DNA of 64,000 bases from Pseudomonas marvdashtae (GCF_014268655.2 NZ_JABWQX020000001.1:4246001-4310000), one strand, 5' to 3'; shown: positions 40,925-49,958, numbered from the stretch's first letter. Notes: a model not told the origin generated them from the letters alone. A program made the numbers and translations.

Positions 40925-41527
40925 ATGATCCATCATGTCGTGGGGCTCTTTACCCACCCTGGTCAAGAATGGAAGGAAATCCGTGGCGATCAGGAGGAAA
41001 GCATCAGCCACATGTACCTCACCCACACGCTGATCCTGGCGGCGATCCCCGCCGTATCGGCGTTCATCGGCACCACGCAGGTGGGATGGGTCATCGGCAA
41101 TCGTCCACCGGTCATGCTCACCCAGGAAAGCGCGCTGTGGATGACCGTCATGTCGTACCTGGCCATGTTGGGCGGCGTGGCGGTGATGGGCGCCTTCATC
41201 CACTGGATGGCCCGCACCTACGACGCCAACCCGAGCCTGGCCCGTTGCGTCGCGTTCGCCACTTACACCGCGACGCCCCTGTTCATCGGCGGCCTGGCAG
41301 CACTCTATCCGCATATGTGGCTGGGGATGATCGTCGGCACTGCAGCGATCTGCTACACGGTCTACCTGTTGTACGTGGGCTTGCCGACGTTCATGAACAT
41401 TCCCCAGGATGAAGGCTTTCTGTTTTCCAGTTCGGTGCTCGCCGTCGGCCTGGTCGTGCTGGTAGCCATCATGGCGTTCACGGTGATTGTCTGGGGGCTG
41501 GGCGTTGGTCCGGTCTATACCAACTGA
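40925..41527 (+). CDS. Yip1-family inner membrane protein
   Basis: A 200-residue protein with five hydrophobic segments from about residue 35 on. The soluble N-terminus MIHHVVGLFTHPGQEWKEIR is the usual opening of bacterial Yip1-domain proteins. Function unknown. It precedes sprT on the same strand with a terminator-like stem between. Confidence 0.8.
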   Translation: MIHHVVGLFTHPGQEWKEIRGDQEESISHMYLTHTLILAAIPAVSAFIGTTQVGWVIGNRPPVMLTQESALWMTVMSYLAMLGGVAVMGAFIHWMARTYDANPSLARCVAFATYTATPLFIGGLAALYPHMWLGMIVGTAAICYTVYLLYVGLPTFMNIPQDEGFLFSSSVLAVGLVVLVAIMAFTVIVWGLGVGPVYTN

Positions 41528-41566
41528 AGATTTGAAGCTCTTCCATAAAAAAGAATCTGCCAACAC

Positions 41567-41591
41567 AGGCCGCCGCAAGGCGGCCTTTCTG
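41567..41591 (+). terminator. Hairpin terminator between Yip1-like gene and sprT
   Basis: Stem GGCCGCC/GGCGGCC around GCAA, followed by TTTCTG. A moderate T-run makes it a likely but weak terminator. Confidence 0.55.
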
Positions 41592-41684
41592 CGTCCGGAA
41601 CTGCCGAAACGACCATTGGGCGCCTGGGCGATTCGCAACGGCGGACGCTTGCGGCATACTCGGCTTTCTGGAGACCCGTAAAGC

Positions 41685-42179
41685 ATGCTCGAGCAACTCA
41701 ATACCCGCGTCGAAGAGTGTTACCAACAAGCCGAATCCTTTTTCAAACGTCCTTTCAAGCGCCCGGTCGTCAGCCTCAAATTGCGCGGCCAGAAGGCCGG
41801 CGTCGCGCACCTGCATGAAAACCTGCTGCGCTTCAATCCACAGTTGTATCGGGAAAACGCCGAGGATTTCCTCAAACAGACGGTCGCCCATGAAGTCGCG
41901 CACCTGATCGCCCACCAATTGTTCGGCGACCGCATCCAGGCCCACGGCGAAGAATGGCAATTGATTATGCGCGGGGTCTACGAACTACCGCCCAACCGCT
42001 GCCACACCTATGAGATCAAGCGCCGCACCGCCACCCGCTACATCTACAAATGCCCTTGCGACGGCAGCGATTTCCCGTTCACGGCCCAGCGCCACAGCCT
42101 GGTACGCCAGGGGCGGCGGTATTTGTGCCGAAGCTGTCGCAATACCTTGGTGTTCAGTGGGGTGACCAGGGTGGAATAG
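41685..42179 (+). CDS. sprT: SprT-family zinc metalloprotease
   Basis: A 164-residue protein with HEVAHLIAH as the HExxH zinc site near residue 69 and a third ligand in the QAHGEEWQ segment. A C-terminal zinc ribbon has Cys pairs in YKCPCDG and YLCRSCRNT. The family (SprT/SPRTN-like) includes proteases that act on DNA-protein crosslinks in eukaryotes; the bacterial role is less clear. Confidence 0.9.
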   Translation: MLEQLNTRVEECYQQAESFFKRPFKRPVVSLKLRGQKAGVAHLHENLLRFNPQLYRENAEDFLKQTVAHEVAHLIAHQLFGDRIQAHGEEWQLIMRGVYELPPNRCHTYEIKRRTATRYIYKCPCDGSDFPFTAQRHSLVRQGRRYLCRSCRNTLVFSGVTRVE

Positions 42180-42211
42180 CGGGCTTGCTCGCGAAGGGGC
42201 CCAAAAGGGCA

Positions 42212-43393
42212 TTACAAAATCACCTTGGCACCCCGCAATTGAGCGATCCGCTCAACACTGAACCCCAACGCACCCAATACCTGATCCGTATGCGCCCCCA
42301 GTCTCGCCCCTATATGCCGAGACTCGGGCAACCCTGCGGAAAACTTCAACGGACAGGCCATCTGCGCTTGAGTCGCCCCCTCCCCACGGGGCACTTGTGT
42401 CACCAGTTCCCGAGCCTGTAACTGCGGATGCCGCACAGCTTCTTCCAGGCTCAGCACCGGTTCGACGCAAGCATCGACGCCTGCAAACAAGCTGCACAGC
42501 TCGGCAAAGTCATGTTTCTCGAACTCGGCTTGCAGCGCCTGTTTGAGCGCCTGTTGCTGTTCAGGCTTGGGCGACAGCCCCAAGGTCGCCAGCTCCGGCC
42601 GTCCCAAGGCGTCGCACAGTGCCTGCATGAAGGCCGGCTCCAGACTGCCCACCGACATCCAGCGACCATCGCGGGTGCGGTAATAGTCATAGAAGCTGCC
42701 GCCGTTGAGCATCTGCTCCTCCCATCCCGGTTCCACACCGCAGGCCAGGTAACCGGCACCGGCCATGGCGTTGAGGCTGAACACACAGTCGGTCATGCTC
42801 ACGTCCACGTGCTGGCCCTGCCCGGTCTGCTGACGGGCAATGACCGCCGCCAACAGCCCGATCACCCCGTGCAACGAACCACCGGCAATGTCCGCCGCCT
42901 GGATGCCCAGCGGTAACGGCCCGCTGTCGGCCCGGCCGGTGTGGCTGGCCAGCCCCGCCAGGGCCAGGTAATTGATGTCATGGCCGGCGCGGTCCTTATA
43001 GGGCCCGGTCTGGCCGTAGCCGGTGATCGACACGTAGATCAGCCGTGGATTGATGGCTTTCAAGGCCTCGTAGCCCAGGCCCAGCCGCTCCATCACGCCG
43101 GGGCGGAACTGTTCCAGCAGGATGTCGTAGTCCCCCAGCAACCGCGTGACCACCTCCAACGCTTCCGGCTGCTTGAGGTCCAGGGCCAGGCTGCGCTTGT
43201 TGCGGTTGAGGTAGGCATGGCTGGCCGATACGCCTTGGTCATGGGGCGGCAGTATCCGCAGCAGGTCCTGACGGGTCGGCGATTCGATGCGCAACACCTC
43301 CGCCCCCATGTCCGCCAGCAACAGTGAGGCGAACGGGCCGGGCAGCAGGGTCGAGAAATCCAGAACCTTGAGCGATGCCAGTGGGCCTTGCAT
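42212..43393 (-). CDS. CaiB/BaiF family (formyl-CoA transferase-like) CoA transferase
   Basis: A 393-residue class III CoA transferase. It opens MQGPLASLKVLDFSTLLPGPFASLLLADMGAEVLRIE, and has the catalytic Asp region INYLALAGL and the LLAAVIARQQTGQGQHVDVSMTDC block. A longer frame to 43588 is spurious. Similar proteins act on racemisation or transfer with branched or aromatic acyl-CoAs; no neighbouring dehydrogenase identifies the substrate. Its mRNA would start in the gap before the dctA terminator. Confidence 0.85.
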   Translation of the reverse strand: MQGPLASLKVLDFSTLLPGPFASLLLADMGAEVLRIESPTRQDLLRILPPHDQGVSASHAYLNRNKRSLALDLKQPEALEVVTRLLGDYDILLEQFRPGVMERLGLGYEALKAINPRLIYVSITGYGQTGPYKDRAGHDINYLALAGLASHTGRADSGPLPLGIQAADIAGGSLHGVIGLLAAVIARQQTGQGQHVDVSMTDCVFSLNAMAGAGYLACGVEPGWEEQMLNGGSFYDYYRTRDGRWMSVGSLEPAFMQALCDALGRPELATLGLSPKPEQQQALKQALQAEFEKHDFAELCSLFAGVDACVEPVLSLEEAVRHPQLQARELVTQVPRGEGATQAQMACPLKFSAGLPESRHIGARLGAHTDQVLGALGFSVERIAQLRGAKVIL

Positions 43394-43498
43394 GGAAGAA
43401 CTCCGCTTGAACGATGCGTTCAAGACTAGGCAGGGTCTGGCGCTGGGGCAATTACCGTGAGTGTCGTTCGGGCTGACAAATCTGCTCAGTAGGCTTTC

Positions 43499-43526
43499 GT
43501 GGCGAGGGAGCTTGCTTACTCGCCAC
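43499..43526. repeat. Palindromic element of the GTGGCGAGGG family
   Basis: GTGGCGAG and CGCCAC arms around GGAGCTTGCTTACT; partly degenerate copy, located between the CoA transferase and the dctA terminator. Confidence 0.6.
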
Positions 43527-43556
43527 AGAAGCGCGCCAGCTTCAAAATTGAGAACC

Positions 43557-43587
43557 AATAAAAAAACCCGCCGAAGCGGGTTTTTCA
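43557..43587. terminator. Rho-independent terminator after dctA
   Basis: Stem ACCCGC/GCGGGT around CGAA with A-run and T-run on both sides; bidirectional form. It lies just downstream of dctA on the minus strand. Confidence 0.85.
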
Positions 43588-43601
43588 TTGCAGCCTGAAG
43601 A

Positions 43602-44954
43602 TTACCTTACAGTGCCGGGAGCAGAGGATTCAGCCGCTGCAATCTGCGCCGCCGCGATCTGCTCGTCATCTTCACGAACATCGGAAATACCGCGACCACC
43701 GGAAGCCAGCTCGGTCTGCAACTGGTCTTCGTCCAGTTCATTGACCCACTTGGCAACCACGATCGTGGCAACGGCGTTGCCCACCAGGTTGGTCAGGGCG
43801 CGGGCTTCGGACATGAAGCGGTCGATACCCAGGATCAGCGCCAGGCCAGCCACCGGCAAGGTGCCCACGGCCGACAGGGTGGCCGCCAGTACGATGAAGC
43901 CGCTACCGGTCACGCCAGCCGCACCTTTGGACGACAGCAACAGCACCAGCAGCAGGGTGATCTGGTGAGTCAGGTCCATTGGGGTGTCGGTGGCCTGGGC
44001 GATGAACACCGCCGCCATGGTCAGGTAGATCGAAGTACCGTCGAGGTTGAACGAGTAGCCAGTCGGGATGACCAGGCCTACGACAGACTTCTTGGCACCC
44101 AGGCGTTCCATCTTGATCAGCATGCGCGGCAGGGCCGATTCCGACGAGGAAGTACCCAGCACGATCAGCAGTTCTTCACGGATGTAGCGGATCAGCTTGA
44201 CGACGCTGAAGCCGTGGGCGCGGCAGATGGCACCCAATACCACCAGCACGAACACCACGCAGGTGATGTAGAAGCAGATCATCAGCTGGCCCAGTTGCAC
44301 CAGCGAACCGACACCGTAGGCGCCGATGGTGAAGGCCATGGCACCGAACGCACCGATAGGCGCCAGCTTCATGATCATGTTGATGATGATGAACATCACG
44401 TGGGCGAAGCGATCGATGAAGTCCAGCACCGGCTTGCCGTAGGCACCCAGGCGATGCAGGGCGAAACCGAAGAGCACCGAGAACATCAGCACTTGCAGGA
44501 TATCGCCGTTGGCGAACGCACCAACGATGGTGTTCGGGATCACGTTGAGGATGAAGGCGATGATGCTCTGGTCTTTACTGGCATTGATGAAACCGGCGAT
44601 CTTGCTGGTGTCCAGGGTCGATACGTCGATGTGCATGCCGGCGCCCGGTTGCACGACGTTGACCACGACCAGGCCGATCAGCAAGGCAAGGGTGGAAACG
44701 ATTTCGAAGTACAGCAGCGCATAGCCGCCGGTCTTGCCCACCGATTTCATGTTCTGCATGCCGCCGATGCCGCTGACGACGGTACAGAAGATGATCGGGG
44801 CGATGACCATCTTGATCAGTTTGATGAACCCGTCACCGAAGGGCTTGAGGGCAACGCCGGTCTGCGGGTAGAAGTGGCCGAGCAAAATGCCGATGGCAAT
44901 GGCTACGATCACCTGGAAATACAGGGATTTGTACAGTGGCTGACGAGTCGTCAT
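43602..44954 (-). CDS. dctA: C4-dicarboxylate:cation symporter DctA
   Basis: A 450-residue transporter for succinate, malate and fumarate. The dicarboxylate/amino acid:cation symporter core is present: [38 protein letters not shown] (serine-rich re-entrant loop), and [21 protein letters not shown] start at ATG 44954 ([15 protein letters not shown]); the longer frame to 45005 is upstream. A sigma-54 promoter lies about 130 bases upstream, as expected for DctB/DctD control. Confidence 0.95.
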   Translation of the reverse strand: MTTRQPLYKSLYFQVIVAIAIGILLGHFYPQTGVALKPFGDGFIKLIKMVIAPIIFCTVVSGIGGMQNMKSVGKTGGYALLYFEIVSTLALLIGLVVVNVVQPGAGMHIDVSTLDTSKIAGFINASKDQSIIAFILNVIPNTIVGAFANGDILQVLMFSVLFGFALHRLGAYGKPVLDFIDRFAHVMFIIINMIMKLAPIGAFGAMAFTIGAYGVGSLVQLGQLMICFYITCVVFVLVVLGAICRAHGFSVVKLIRYIREELLIVLGTSSSESALPRMLIKMERLGAKKSVVGLVIPTGYSFNLDGTSIYLTMAAVFIAQATDTPMDLTHQITLLLVLLLSSKGAAGVTGSGFIVLAATLSAVGTLPVAGLALILGIDRFMSEARALTNLVGNAVATIVVAKWVNELDEDQLQTELASGGRGISDVREDDEQIAAAQIAAAESSAPGTVR

Positions 44955-45084
44955 GGCAAAACCTTCCTCAAGAGTCCCGTGTGACAACATCCGCCTGTTG
45001 TCCACGGCACCTCAATTGCGAACCCTCCTGCACTGGAGGGATTTGTTTTTGTCGGCTGCACGCTGCAGACCTGCGTACTGCATC

Positions 45085-45099
45085 GCAAGGCGCGTGCCA
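45085..45099 (-). promoter_or_regulatory. Sigma-54 promoter of dctA
   Basis: On the minus strand TGGCACGCGCCTTGC: TGGCAC, five bases, TTGC, a perfect -24/-12 element. It is 131 bases upstream of the dctA ATG, leaving a leader of roughly 120 bases. Confidence 0.9.
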
Positions 45100-45177
45100 T
45101 TTTTGCGAAACGCCCTACAAGCGCCATTACAGACGGTGTTTGTGTATTTCCGAAGGATTGAACACAAGCCTAAACGT

Positions 45178-45191
45178 GGCGGATATCCGCC
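45178..45191. promoter_or_regulatory. Palindrome GGCGGATATCCGCC, copy 1
   Basis: A perfect 14-bp palindrome 79 bp beyond the -24 element of the dctA promoter, on its upstream side. An identical copy is at 45219-45232, 41 bp away centre to centre, close to four helical turns. These fit enhancer sites for the sigma-54 activator DctD. Confidence 0.75.
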
Positions 45192-45218
45192 AACCTGCCG
45201 CTTACCACTCCTGGATTT

Positions 45219-45232
45219 GGCGGATATCCGCC
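45219..45232. promoter_or_regulatory. Palindrome GGCGGATATCCGCC, copy 2
   Basis: Second perfect copy, about 57 bp upstream of the AraC-family gene start, so it could also act on that gene. Confidence 0.75.
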
Positions 45233-45289
45233 TTGTCGAGCCTGAAGTCCCTGCTAACATCGCCTCGCTTAACGGACGGATCAGTGCCC

Positions 45290-46288
45290 ATGCGCCAACG
45301 CACCATCGCCAGTCACTTCGCCCGTGCAGCCCTCGGTGGCGCACGCCGGCAAGGTTTCGACTGCCTTCCCCTGCTGCAACAGCTGGGCATCAGCCCCGAG
45401 CTGCTGGACGAACCGCGGGCGCGCATCGCGCCAGAGCAATTCGCCCGCCTGTTGCAGGCGCTGTGGTTGGCGCTGGAGGATGAATATCTGGGATTCGGCC
45501 GGGTGACGAGTAAACCCGGGACGTTTGCCATGATGTGTCACACGTTGATCCACTGTCGGACGCTGGGCAAAGCCCTGCAACGCGGTTTGTTGTTCTACAG
45601 CCTGTTTGCCGACGCCCCGCGCCTGACGCTGGAAGCTGAAGGAGACCGGGTACGGTTGAGCCTGGATGAGTCGACGCTGCGTGACCCCGAGCATTTCCTG
45701 GCCGAAAGCCTGCTGGTCATCTGGCATCGCCTCGGCAGTTGGCTGATCGGCCAGCGGATCGGTCTGGAACAGGCGACGTTCAGCTATGCCAAGCCGCCCC
45801 ACGGCGCCGAATACGACCTGCTGTTCCCCTGCCCGCTGGTGTTCGAGGCGCAACGCAGCAGCCTGTTGTTTCATGGCCGCTACCTGGAGATGCCGCTGCT
45901 GCAGGACGAGCGAACCCTCAAGCGTTTTCTCGAACGCTCCCCCGCTGACCTGCTGTCACGCCCGGACGATGGCCACAGCCTGACCAGCCAATTGCGCCGC
46001 CTGCTCAGCCGTGACACGGCGCGCTGGCCGGACCTGGACAGCGTCGCCGCGCATTTGCACATCAGCGCCCAGACGCTGCGCCGGCACCTTCGCGAGGAAG
46101 GCACCAGCTTCCAGGAGCTCAAGGATCAGCTGCGGCGGGATATCGCCATCTACCATTTGGGAAGGGCCGATCTGTCGTTGCAGCAGATTGCCGAACAGCT
46201 CGGGTTCTCCGAGCCATCGGCGTTTCACCGGGCGTTCAAGAAGTGGACGGGGGTGACGCCGGGGGCTTATCGGGAGCTGGAAAAGTGA
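45290..46288 (+). CDS. AraC-family transcriptional regulator
   Basis: A 332-residue regulator. The N-terminal half (about 15-200) matches the arabinose-binding type domain found in OruR-like regulators: LLQQLGISPELLDEPRARIAPEQFARLLQALW. The C-terminal domain holds two helix-turn-helices: VAAHLHISAQTLRRHLREEGTSF and LQQIAEQLGFSEPSAFHRAFKKWTG, the AraC signature. I start at ATG 45290; GTG 45284 is an alternative. It is divergent from dctA and shares its upstream region. Confidence 0.9.
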   Translation: MRQRTIASHFARAALGGARRQGFDCLPLLQQLGISPELLDEPRARIAPEQFARLLQALWLALEDEYLGFGRVTSKPGTFAMMCHTLIHCRTLGKALQRGLLFYSLFADAPRLTLEAEGDRVRLSLDESTLRDPEHFLAESLLVIWHRLGSWLIGQRIGLEQATFSYAKPPHGAEYDLLFPCPLVFEAQRSSLLFHGRYLEMPLLQDERTLKRFLERSPADLLSRPDDGHSLTSQLRRLLSRDTARWPDLDSVAAHLHISAQTLRRHLREEGTSFQELKDQLRRDIAIYHLGRADLSLQQIAEQLGFSEPSAFHRAFKKWTGVTPGAYRELEK

Positions 46289-46298
46289 TTTTTTAGTT

Positions 46299-47645
46299 TC
46301 AAGCCATCGGAAAATGAATCCGAAACGCCGCCCCACCCAGCTCTGAATCACCCAAGGCCAATTTCGCGTCATAGCTCTCGATGATGTCCTTGACCACCGC
46401 CAGGCCAATCCCCTGTCCCGGATGCTGGCGATCCAGCCTTTCGCCACGTTCAAGGATCCGTGCACGCTGGTCCGGCGGCACGCCCGGACCATCGTCTTCA
46501 ATACTCAACTCCGTACCGCCGAGGGTCTGGTGCACGCTGACCCGCACCACCCCCAGGCATAGCCGATAGGCGTTTTCCAACAGATTGCCGAGCATTTCCA
46601 GCAGCGCGCCCTGTTCGATGGGCACCTGGCAGTGCTCCGGCAGGTCGAATTCGACGTGCACGCGCTTGTCGCGGTACACCTTGTCGAGCGTGTCGCACAG
46701 GCTTTGCAGGACGGGGCGCAAGCGCACCTGGTGGCGCACCAGGCCGCTTTTGCGCAGGCTGGCACGCTGCAACTGATAGCCGATCTGTTGGCTCATGCGT
46801 TCGATCTGGGTCTGCAGCACCCAGGCCTGGCCACGGTCCTCGGGGCGCCGGGCCATGTCTTCGCTGACACCTTGCAACACCGCCAGCGGTGTTTTCAGGC
46901 TGTGGGCCAGATCATCGAGGGAATCGCGATAACGGCTGCGCTGCTCGCGCTCGCTGTGCAGCAGGCGATTTAGGGAGCCGGTCAAGCGCAACAGCTCCCG
47001 AGGGTGCGCAGTGCTGAGGCTTTCGCGGGTGCCGGCTTCGATTTCATCGAGTTCCTGGCTCAGGCGCCGCAGGGCTCGCAAGCCCCAGGTCAGGCCGATC
47101 CACAAAAGCGCCAGCAGCACCGCCAGTGCGGCGCCGAACCCCAGGTAGAGGTTTTCCCGCAGGCCTTGCAGGGTCAGCTCATAATCATGCACCGGCTGCA
47201 GGGTGACGATACTGAACGCGGCGCTCTGGCCGCCCAGCAACTTGACCTCGACGTCGTAGACGAAGAACTCCTGGCCGTTGTCCTCGCGGATACGCGCGAA
47301 CTGGTTGCCCTGCCCGTCATAGCGCGGCGTGTAATTGATGTGTTCTTCCTGGGTCGCCTTCGAACGCCAGACCAAGCGCCCCTCGCGATCATAGATGTAG
47401 CCCAGCAGGCGAGCATCGGCGAGGTTGAATCGCTCGTCGGGCAACTGCGTGGGCATCTTCAATCGATTGTTATCCACCCGGGCGGCGGAAATCAGCGTGG
47501 TCACGTCCGAGGCCAGGCGTTGTTCGATCGACTCCTGCAAGGCCAGGCTGAACGCGCCTTGCATCGCCGGCAGCAACGCCAGCATGAACAGCGCTGACAG
47601 CGTCATCGCGGCCAGCATCAGCCGCAGCCGCAGCGAACGAATCAC
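46299..47645 (-). CDS. phoQ: Sensor histidine kinase PhoQ
   Basis: A 448-residue sensor that responds to low magnesium and cationic peptides. A membrane helix near the N-terminus (MLAAMTLSALFMLALLPAM), a periplasmic domain of about 130 residues, and a second helix (LGFGAALAVLLALLWIGLTW) precede the kinase. The phosphorylated His is in DDLAHSLKTPLAVLQGV. The periplasmic part is rich in acidic and polar residues, as in PhoQ. It overlaps phoP by four bases. Confidence 0.92.
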   Translation of the reverse strand: MIRSLRLRLMLAAMTLSALFMLALLPAMQGAFSLALQESIEQRLASDVTTLISAARVDNNRLKMPTQLPDERFNLADARLLGYIYDREGRLVWRSKATQEEHINYTPRYDGQGNQFARIREDNGQEFFVYDVEVKLLGGQSAAFSIVTLQPVHDYELTLQGLRENLYLGFGAALAVLLALLWIGLTWGLRALRRLSQELDEIEAGTRESLSTAHPRELLRLTGSLNRLLHSEREQRSRYRDSLDDLAHSLKTPLAVLQGVSEDMARRPEDRGQAWVLQTQIERMSQQIGYQLQRASLRKSGLVRHQVRLRPVLQSLCDTLDKVYRDKRVHVEFDLPEHCQVPIEQGALLEMLGNLLENAYRLCLGVVRVSVHQTLGGTELSIEDDGPGVPPDQRARILERGERLDRQHPGQGIGLAVVKDIIESYDAKLALGDSELGGAAFRIHFPMA

Positions 47646-48319
47646 TGGCAGCGCTCGTTGAACAGATAACCCAGGCCACGCACGGTATCGATCGGTTTAA
47701 AGCCGGCCGGCGCTTCGAGTTTGCGACGCAGGCGTCCTACCAATACTTCGATGACATTCGGGTCGCGCTCATCGTCGTCCGGGTAGAGTTGTTCCATCAG
47801 GCGGTCCTTGGCGACAACTTGCTGGTGATGGCGCATCAGGTATTCAAGGATGCGGTATTCGTAGGCCGTCAAGGCCAACGGCTCGTCGCCCAGGGACGCC
47901 TGCTTGCGGTTGAGGTCCAGCAACAGCGGACCGGCGACGATGGTCGACTGGGTAAAGCCGCTGGAGCGACGCAGCAGGGCATTGAGCCGCGCTTCCAACT
48001 CTTCGAACTGAAACGGCTTGACCACGTAGTCGTCGGCCCCGGCGGCCAGGCCTTCGACTTTGTCCTGCCAGTTGCCGCGGGCAGTCAGGATCAGGATCGG
48101 AAAGGTCTTGTCCTGTGAACGCAGCCGACGAATCAGTTCCAGGCCGCTGATGCCCGGCAGGCCCAGGTCGATCACCGCCAGGTCATGATTGAACTCGCGC
48201 ACCTGGTACAAGGCTTCTTCGGCATTGGCCACGGCCTGCACCACGTGGCCGCTGTCGGTGAGACGGGTCTGCAAGTGATGACGCAACAACGCTTCGTCTT
48301 CGACAACCAGTAGTTTCAT
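47642..48319 (-). CDS. phoP: Response regulator PhoP
   Basis: A 225-residue OmpR-class regulator. Receiver Asp51 is in HDLAVIDLGLPGISG, Lys in VVKPFQFEELEARL, and the C-terminal winged-helix DNA-binding domain ends DTVRGLGYLFNERCQ. The start at ATG 48319 (MKLLVVEDEALLRHHL) has GGGAG seven bases upstream. It lies downstream of oprH with a strong hairpin between the genes. Confidence 0.94.
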   Translation of the reverse strand: MKLLVVEDEALLRHHLQTRLTDSGHVVQAVANAEEALYQVREFNHDLAVIDLGLPGISGLELIRRLRSQDKTFPILILTARGNWQDKVEGLAAGADDYVVKPFQFEELEARLNALLRRSSGFTQSTIVAGPLLLDLNRKQASLGDEPLALTAYEYRILEYLMRHHQQVVAKDRLMEQLYPDDDERDPNVIEVLVGRLRRKLEAPAGFKPIDTVRGLGYLFNERCQ

Positions 48320-48366
48320 GAACCGCTCCCAGGCCAATCAAAACAGCCAATTTCAAACAAAAGGCG

Positions 48367-48390
48367 CCGGATCGGCTCGGGCCGATCCGG
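48367..48390 (-). promoter_or_regulatory. Intercistronic hairpin between oprH and phoP
   Basis: Ten-base-pair perfect stem CCGGATCGGC/GCCGATCCGG with a four-base loop (CCGA on the minus strand), followed on the minus strand by CGCCTTTTG. It could be a partial terminator or a 3' stabiliser that keeps oprH mRNA above phoPQ mRNA. Confidence 0.6.
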
Positions 48391-48415
48391 CTGGACATGC
48401 TCATTCCCAGGCGGC

Positions 48416-49015
48416 CTAGAACGTGTAGTTGGCGGACAGGTAGGTCTGGGCGCTGCTGGTCAAGTCCAGCGAACCGACTTTGTTACCGCCGTGCGGGCTC
48501 ATCTCGGTGCTCGCATTGCTGCGCAGGTAACGGTACCCGAGTTCCACCGAGGTGTTTTGCGAAATTTGTTGCAATACGCCCCCTTGCAGGCCGACGGCAT
48601 AGCCGATGTCGGTGTCGCGGCTGAAGCCTGGGGAATCCTGGGTCAGCTTGGTCAGGCCCGCCGTGCCGCCACCAAACAGTTTAGTGCTGCTGGTGACCGG
48701 ATAGAACAGGTCGTAGCTGCCCAGCAGGTTTTCCTGGCGCAACTTGATGCCGTTGTGGCTGCCCGAGACGTTATCGTAGGTGGCGTAGTAGCGACCCTGG
48801 TCGTTTTGCCGGCCCAGGCGCAGGCCATAGGTGCTGTCCTTGGCGATGATACCGTCGGCGTTGGGGTTGTTCAGCGCGCTGTTCAAGGCGTTGGATTTCT
48901 TGACCTTGTCGCTGGTCTGGCCGAGCGTCAGGCTGGCAAAGTTATCGTCGGCGTGAGCCAGGGCGCTGGCACTCAGAACGGTGAAGGCCAACAGCAGTTT
49001 TTTCATATGAGTCAT
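48416..49015 (-). CDS. oprH: Outer membrane protein OprH
   Basis: A 199-residue beta-barrel protein. The signal peptide MTHMKKLLLAFTVLSASALAHA is followed by DDNFASLTLGQTSDKVKKS, and the body RYYATYDNVSGSHNG, KLRQENLLGSYDLFYPV and GYRYLRSNASTEMSPHGGNK closely follows OprH of P. aeruginosa, which binds lipopolysaccharide in low magnesium. It ends in aromatic F. I start at ATG 49015 because AGGA is spaced eight bases from it; ATG 49006 is sixteen bases away. Confidence 0.93.
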   Translation of the reverse strand: MTHMKKLLLAFTVLSASALAHADDNFASLTLGQTSDKVKKSNALNSALNNPNADGIIAKDSTYGLRLGRQNDQGRYYATYDNVSGSHNGIKLRQENLLGSYDLFYPVTSSTKLFGGGTAGLTKLTQDSPGFSRDTDIGYAVGLQGGVLQQISQNTSVELGYRYLRSNASTEMSPHGGNKVGSLDLTSSAQTYLSANYTF

Positions 49016-49075
49016 GATCAGGTTCCTTTTGAAGCCGTGGTTGTGTGAAGTCGCAGCCACGTTATCCAATGGTCC

Positions 49076-49103
49076 CTGAACCCCTCTTGAACGTTCTCTG
49101 AAC
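49076..49103 (-). promoter_or_regulatory. Three PhoP-type half-sites upstream of oprH
   Basis: On the minus strand three direct repeats GTTCAG, GTTCAA and GTTCAG start every 11 bases (plus-strand cores at 49098-49103, 49087-49092, 49076-49081). Direct hexamers with 11-bp spacing are the layout of PhoP boxes in Pseudomonas. They lie 61-88 bases upstream of the oprH start, so the oprH-phoPQ operon is probably autoregulated. Confidence 0.78.
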
Positions 49104-49157
49104 CTGGGCTGAATGAATCGGCTAGTCTGTCCCAACAACTTTTTAAGGAGATCCATC

Positions 49158-49946
49158 ATGCGCAGGTTGCTTGCTGTTGTACTTCTGGCCTTGAGCGGCG
49201 CAAGCCACGCCGCCATCCAGACCCAGGAGATCCCCTACACCAGTGCCGACGGCACGAAGCTGATCGGTTACTACGCCTATGACGACGCGGTCAAAGGCCC
49301 GCGCCCCGGCGTGGTGGTGGTGCATGAGTGGTGGGGGCTGAACGATTACGCCAAGCGCCGCGCCCGTGACCTCGCTGGGCTTGGCTACAGCGCCCTGGCC
49401 ATCGACATGTACGGCGACGGCAAGAACACCGAGCACCCCAAGGACGCCATGGCCTTCATGCAGGCGGCGCTCAAGGACGGCAAGGCGGCCAGTGCGCGCT
49501 TCCAGGCCGGGCTCGACCTGTTGAAGAAACAACCCCAGACCGACCCGGACAAAATCGCCGCCATCGGTTACTGCTTCGGCGGCAAGGTGGTGCTGGACGC
49601 AGCGCGCCAGGGCCTGCCGCTGGCCGGCGTGGTGAGTTTCCACGGTGCCCTGGTCACCAATACCCCGGCGACGCCTGGCAGCGTCAAGGCCAAGATCCTG
49701 GTGGAACACGGCGCGCTGGACAGCATGGTCACCGGCGACAACGTGACCGCGTTCAAGAGCGAGATGGACAAGGCCGGCGCCGACTATAAATTCGTCAGCC
49801 TCGACGGCGCCAAGCACGGCTTCAGCAACCCGGACGCCGACCGCCTGAGCCACGGCGAACATGGCGGGCCGGACATCGGCTACAACAAGGCGGCCGATGA
49901 GAAGTCGTGGGCGGATATGCAGAAGTTCTTCAAAAAAGTTTTCTAG
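49158..49946 (+). CDS. Exported dienelactone hydrolase-family protein
   Basis: A 262-residue alpha/beta hydrolase. The signal peptide MRRLLAVVLLALSGASHA indicates a periplasmic enzyme, unlike classic cytosolic dienelactone hydrolase. The nucleophile Cys is in AIGYCFGGKVVLDAA, with the His in DGAKHGFSNPDAD and VVVVHEWWGLNDYAKRRARDLA near the start. TAAGGAG precedes the ATG. Substrate unknown. Confidence 0.87.
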   Translation: MRRLLAVVLLALSGASHAAIQTQEIPYTSADGTKLIGYYAYDDAVKGPRPGVVVVHEWWGLNDYAKRRARDLAGLGYSALAIDMYGDGKNTEHPKDAMAFMQAALKDGKAASARFQAGLDLLKKQPQTDPDKIAAIGYCFGGKVVLDAARQGLPLAGVVSFHGALVTNTPATPGSVKAKILVEHGALDSMVTGDNVTAFKSEMDKAGADYKFVSLDGAKHGFSNPDADRLSHGEHGGPDIGYNKAADEKSWADMQKFFKKVF

Positions 49947-49958
49947 CAGATACCCTCC

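Noticed and set aside
42180..42210. Terminator or repeat between sprT and the CoA transferase gene
   Set aside because: A fragment GCTTGCTCGCGAAGGGG resembles the repeat family but has no inverted partner or T-run, so I did not call it.
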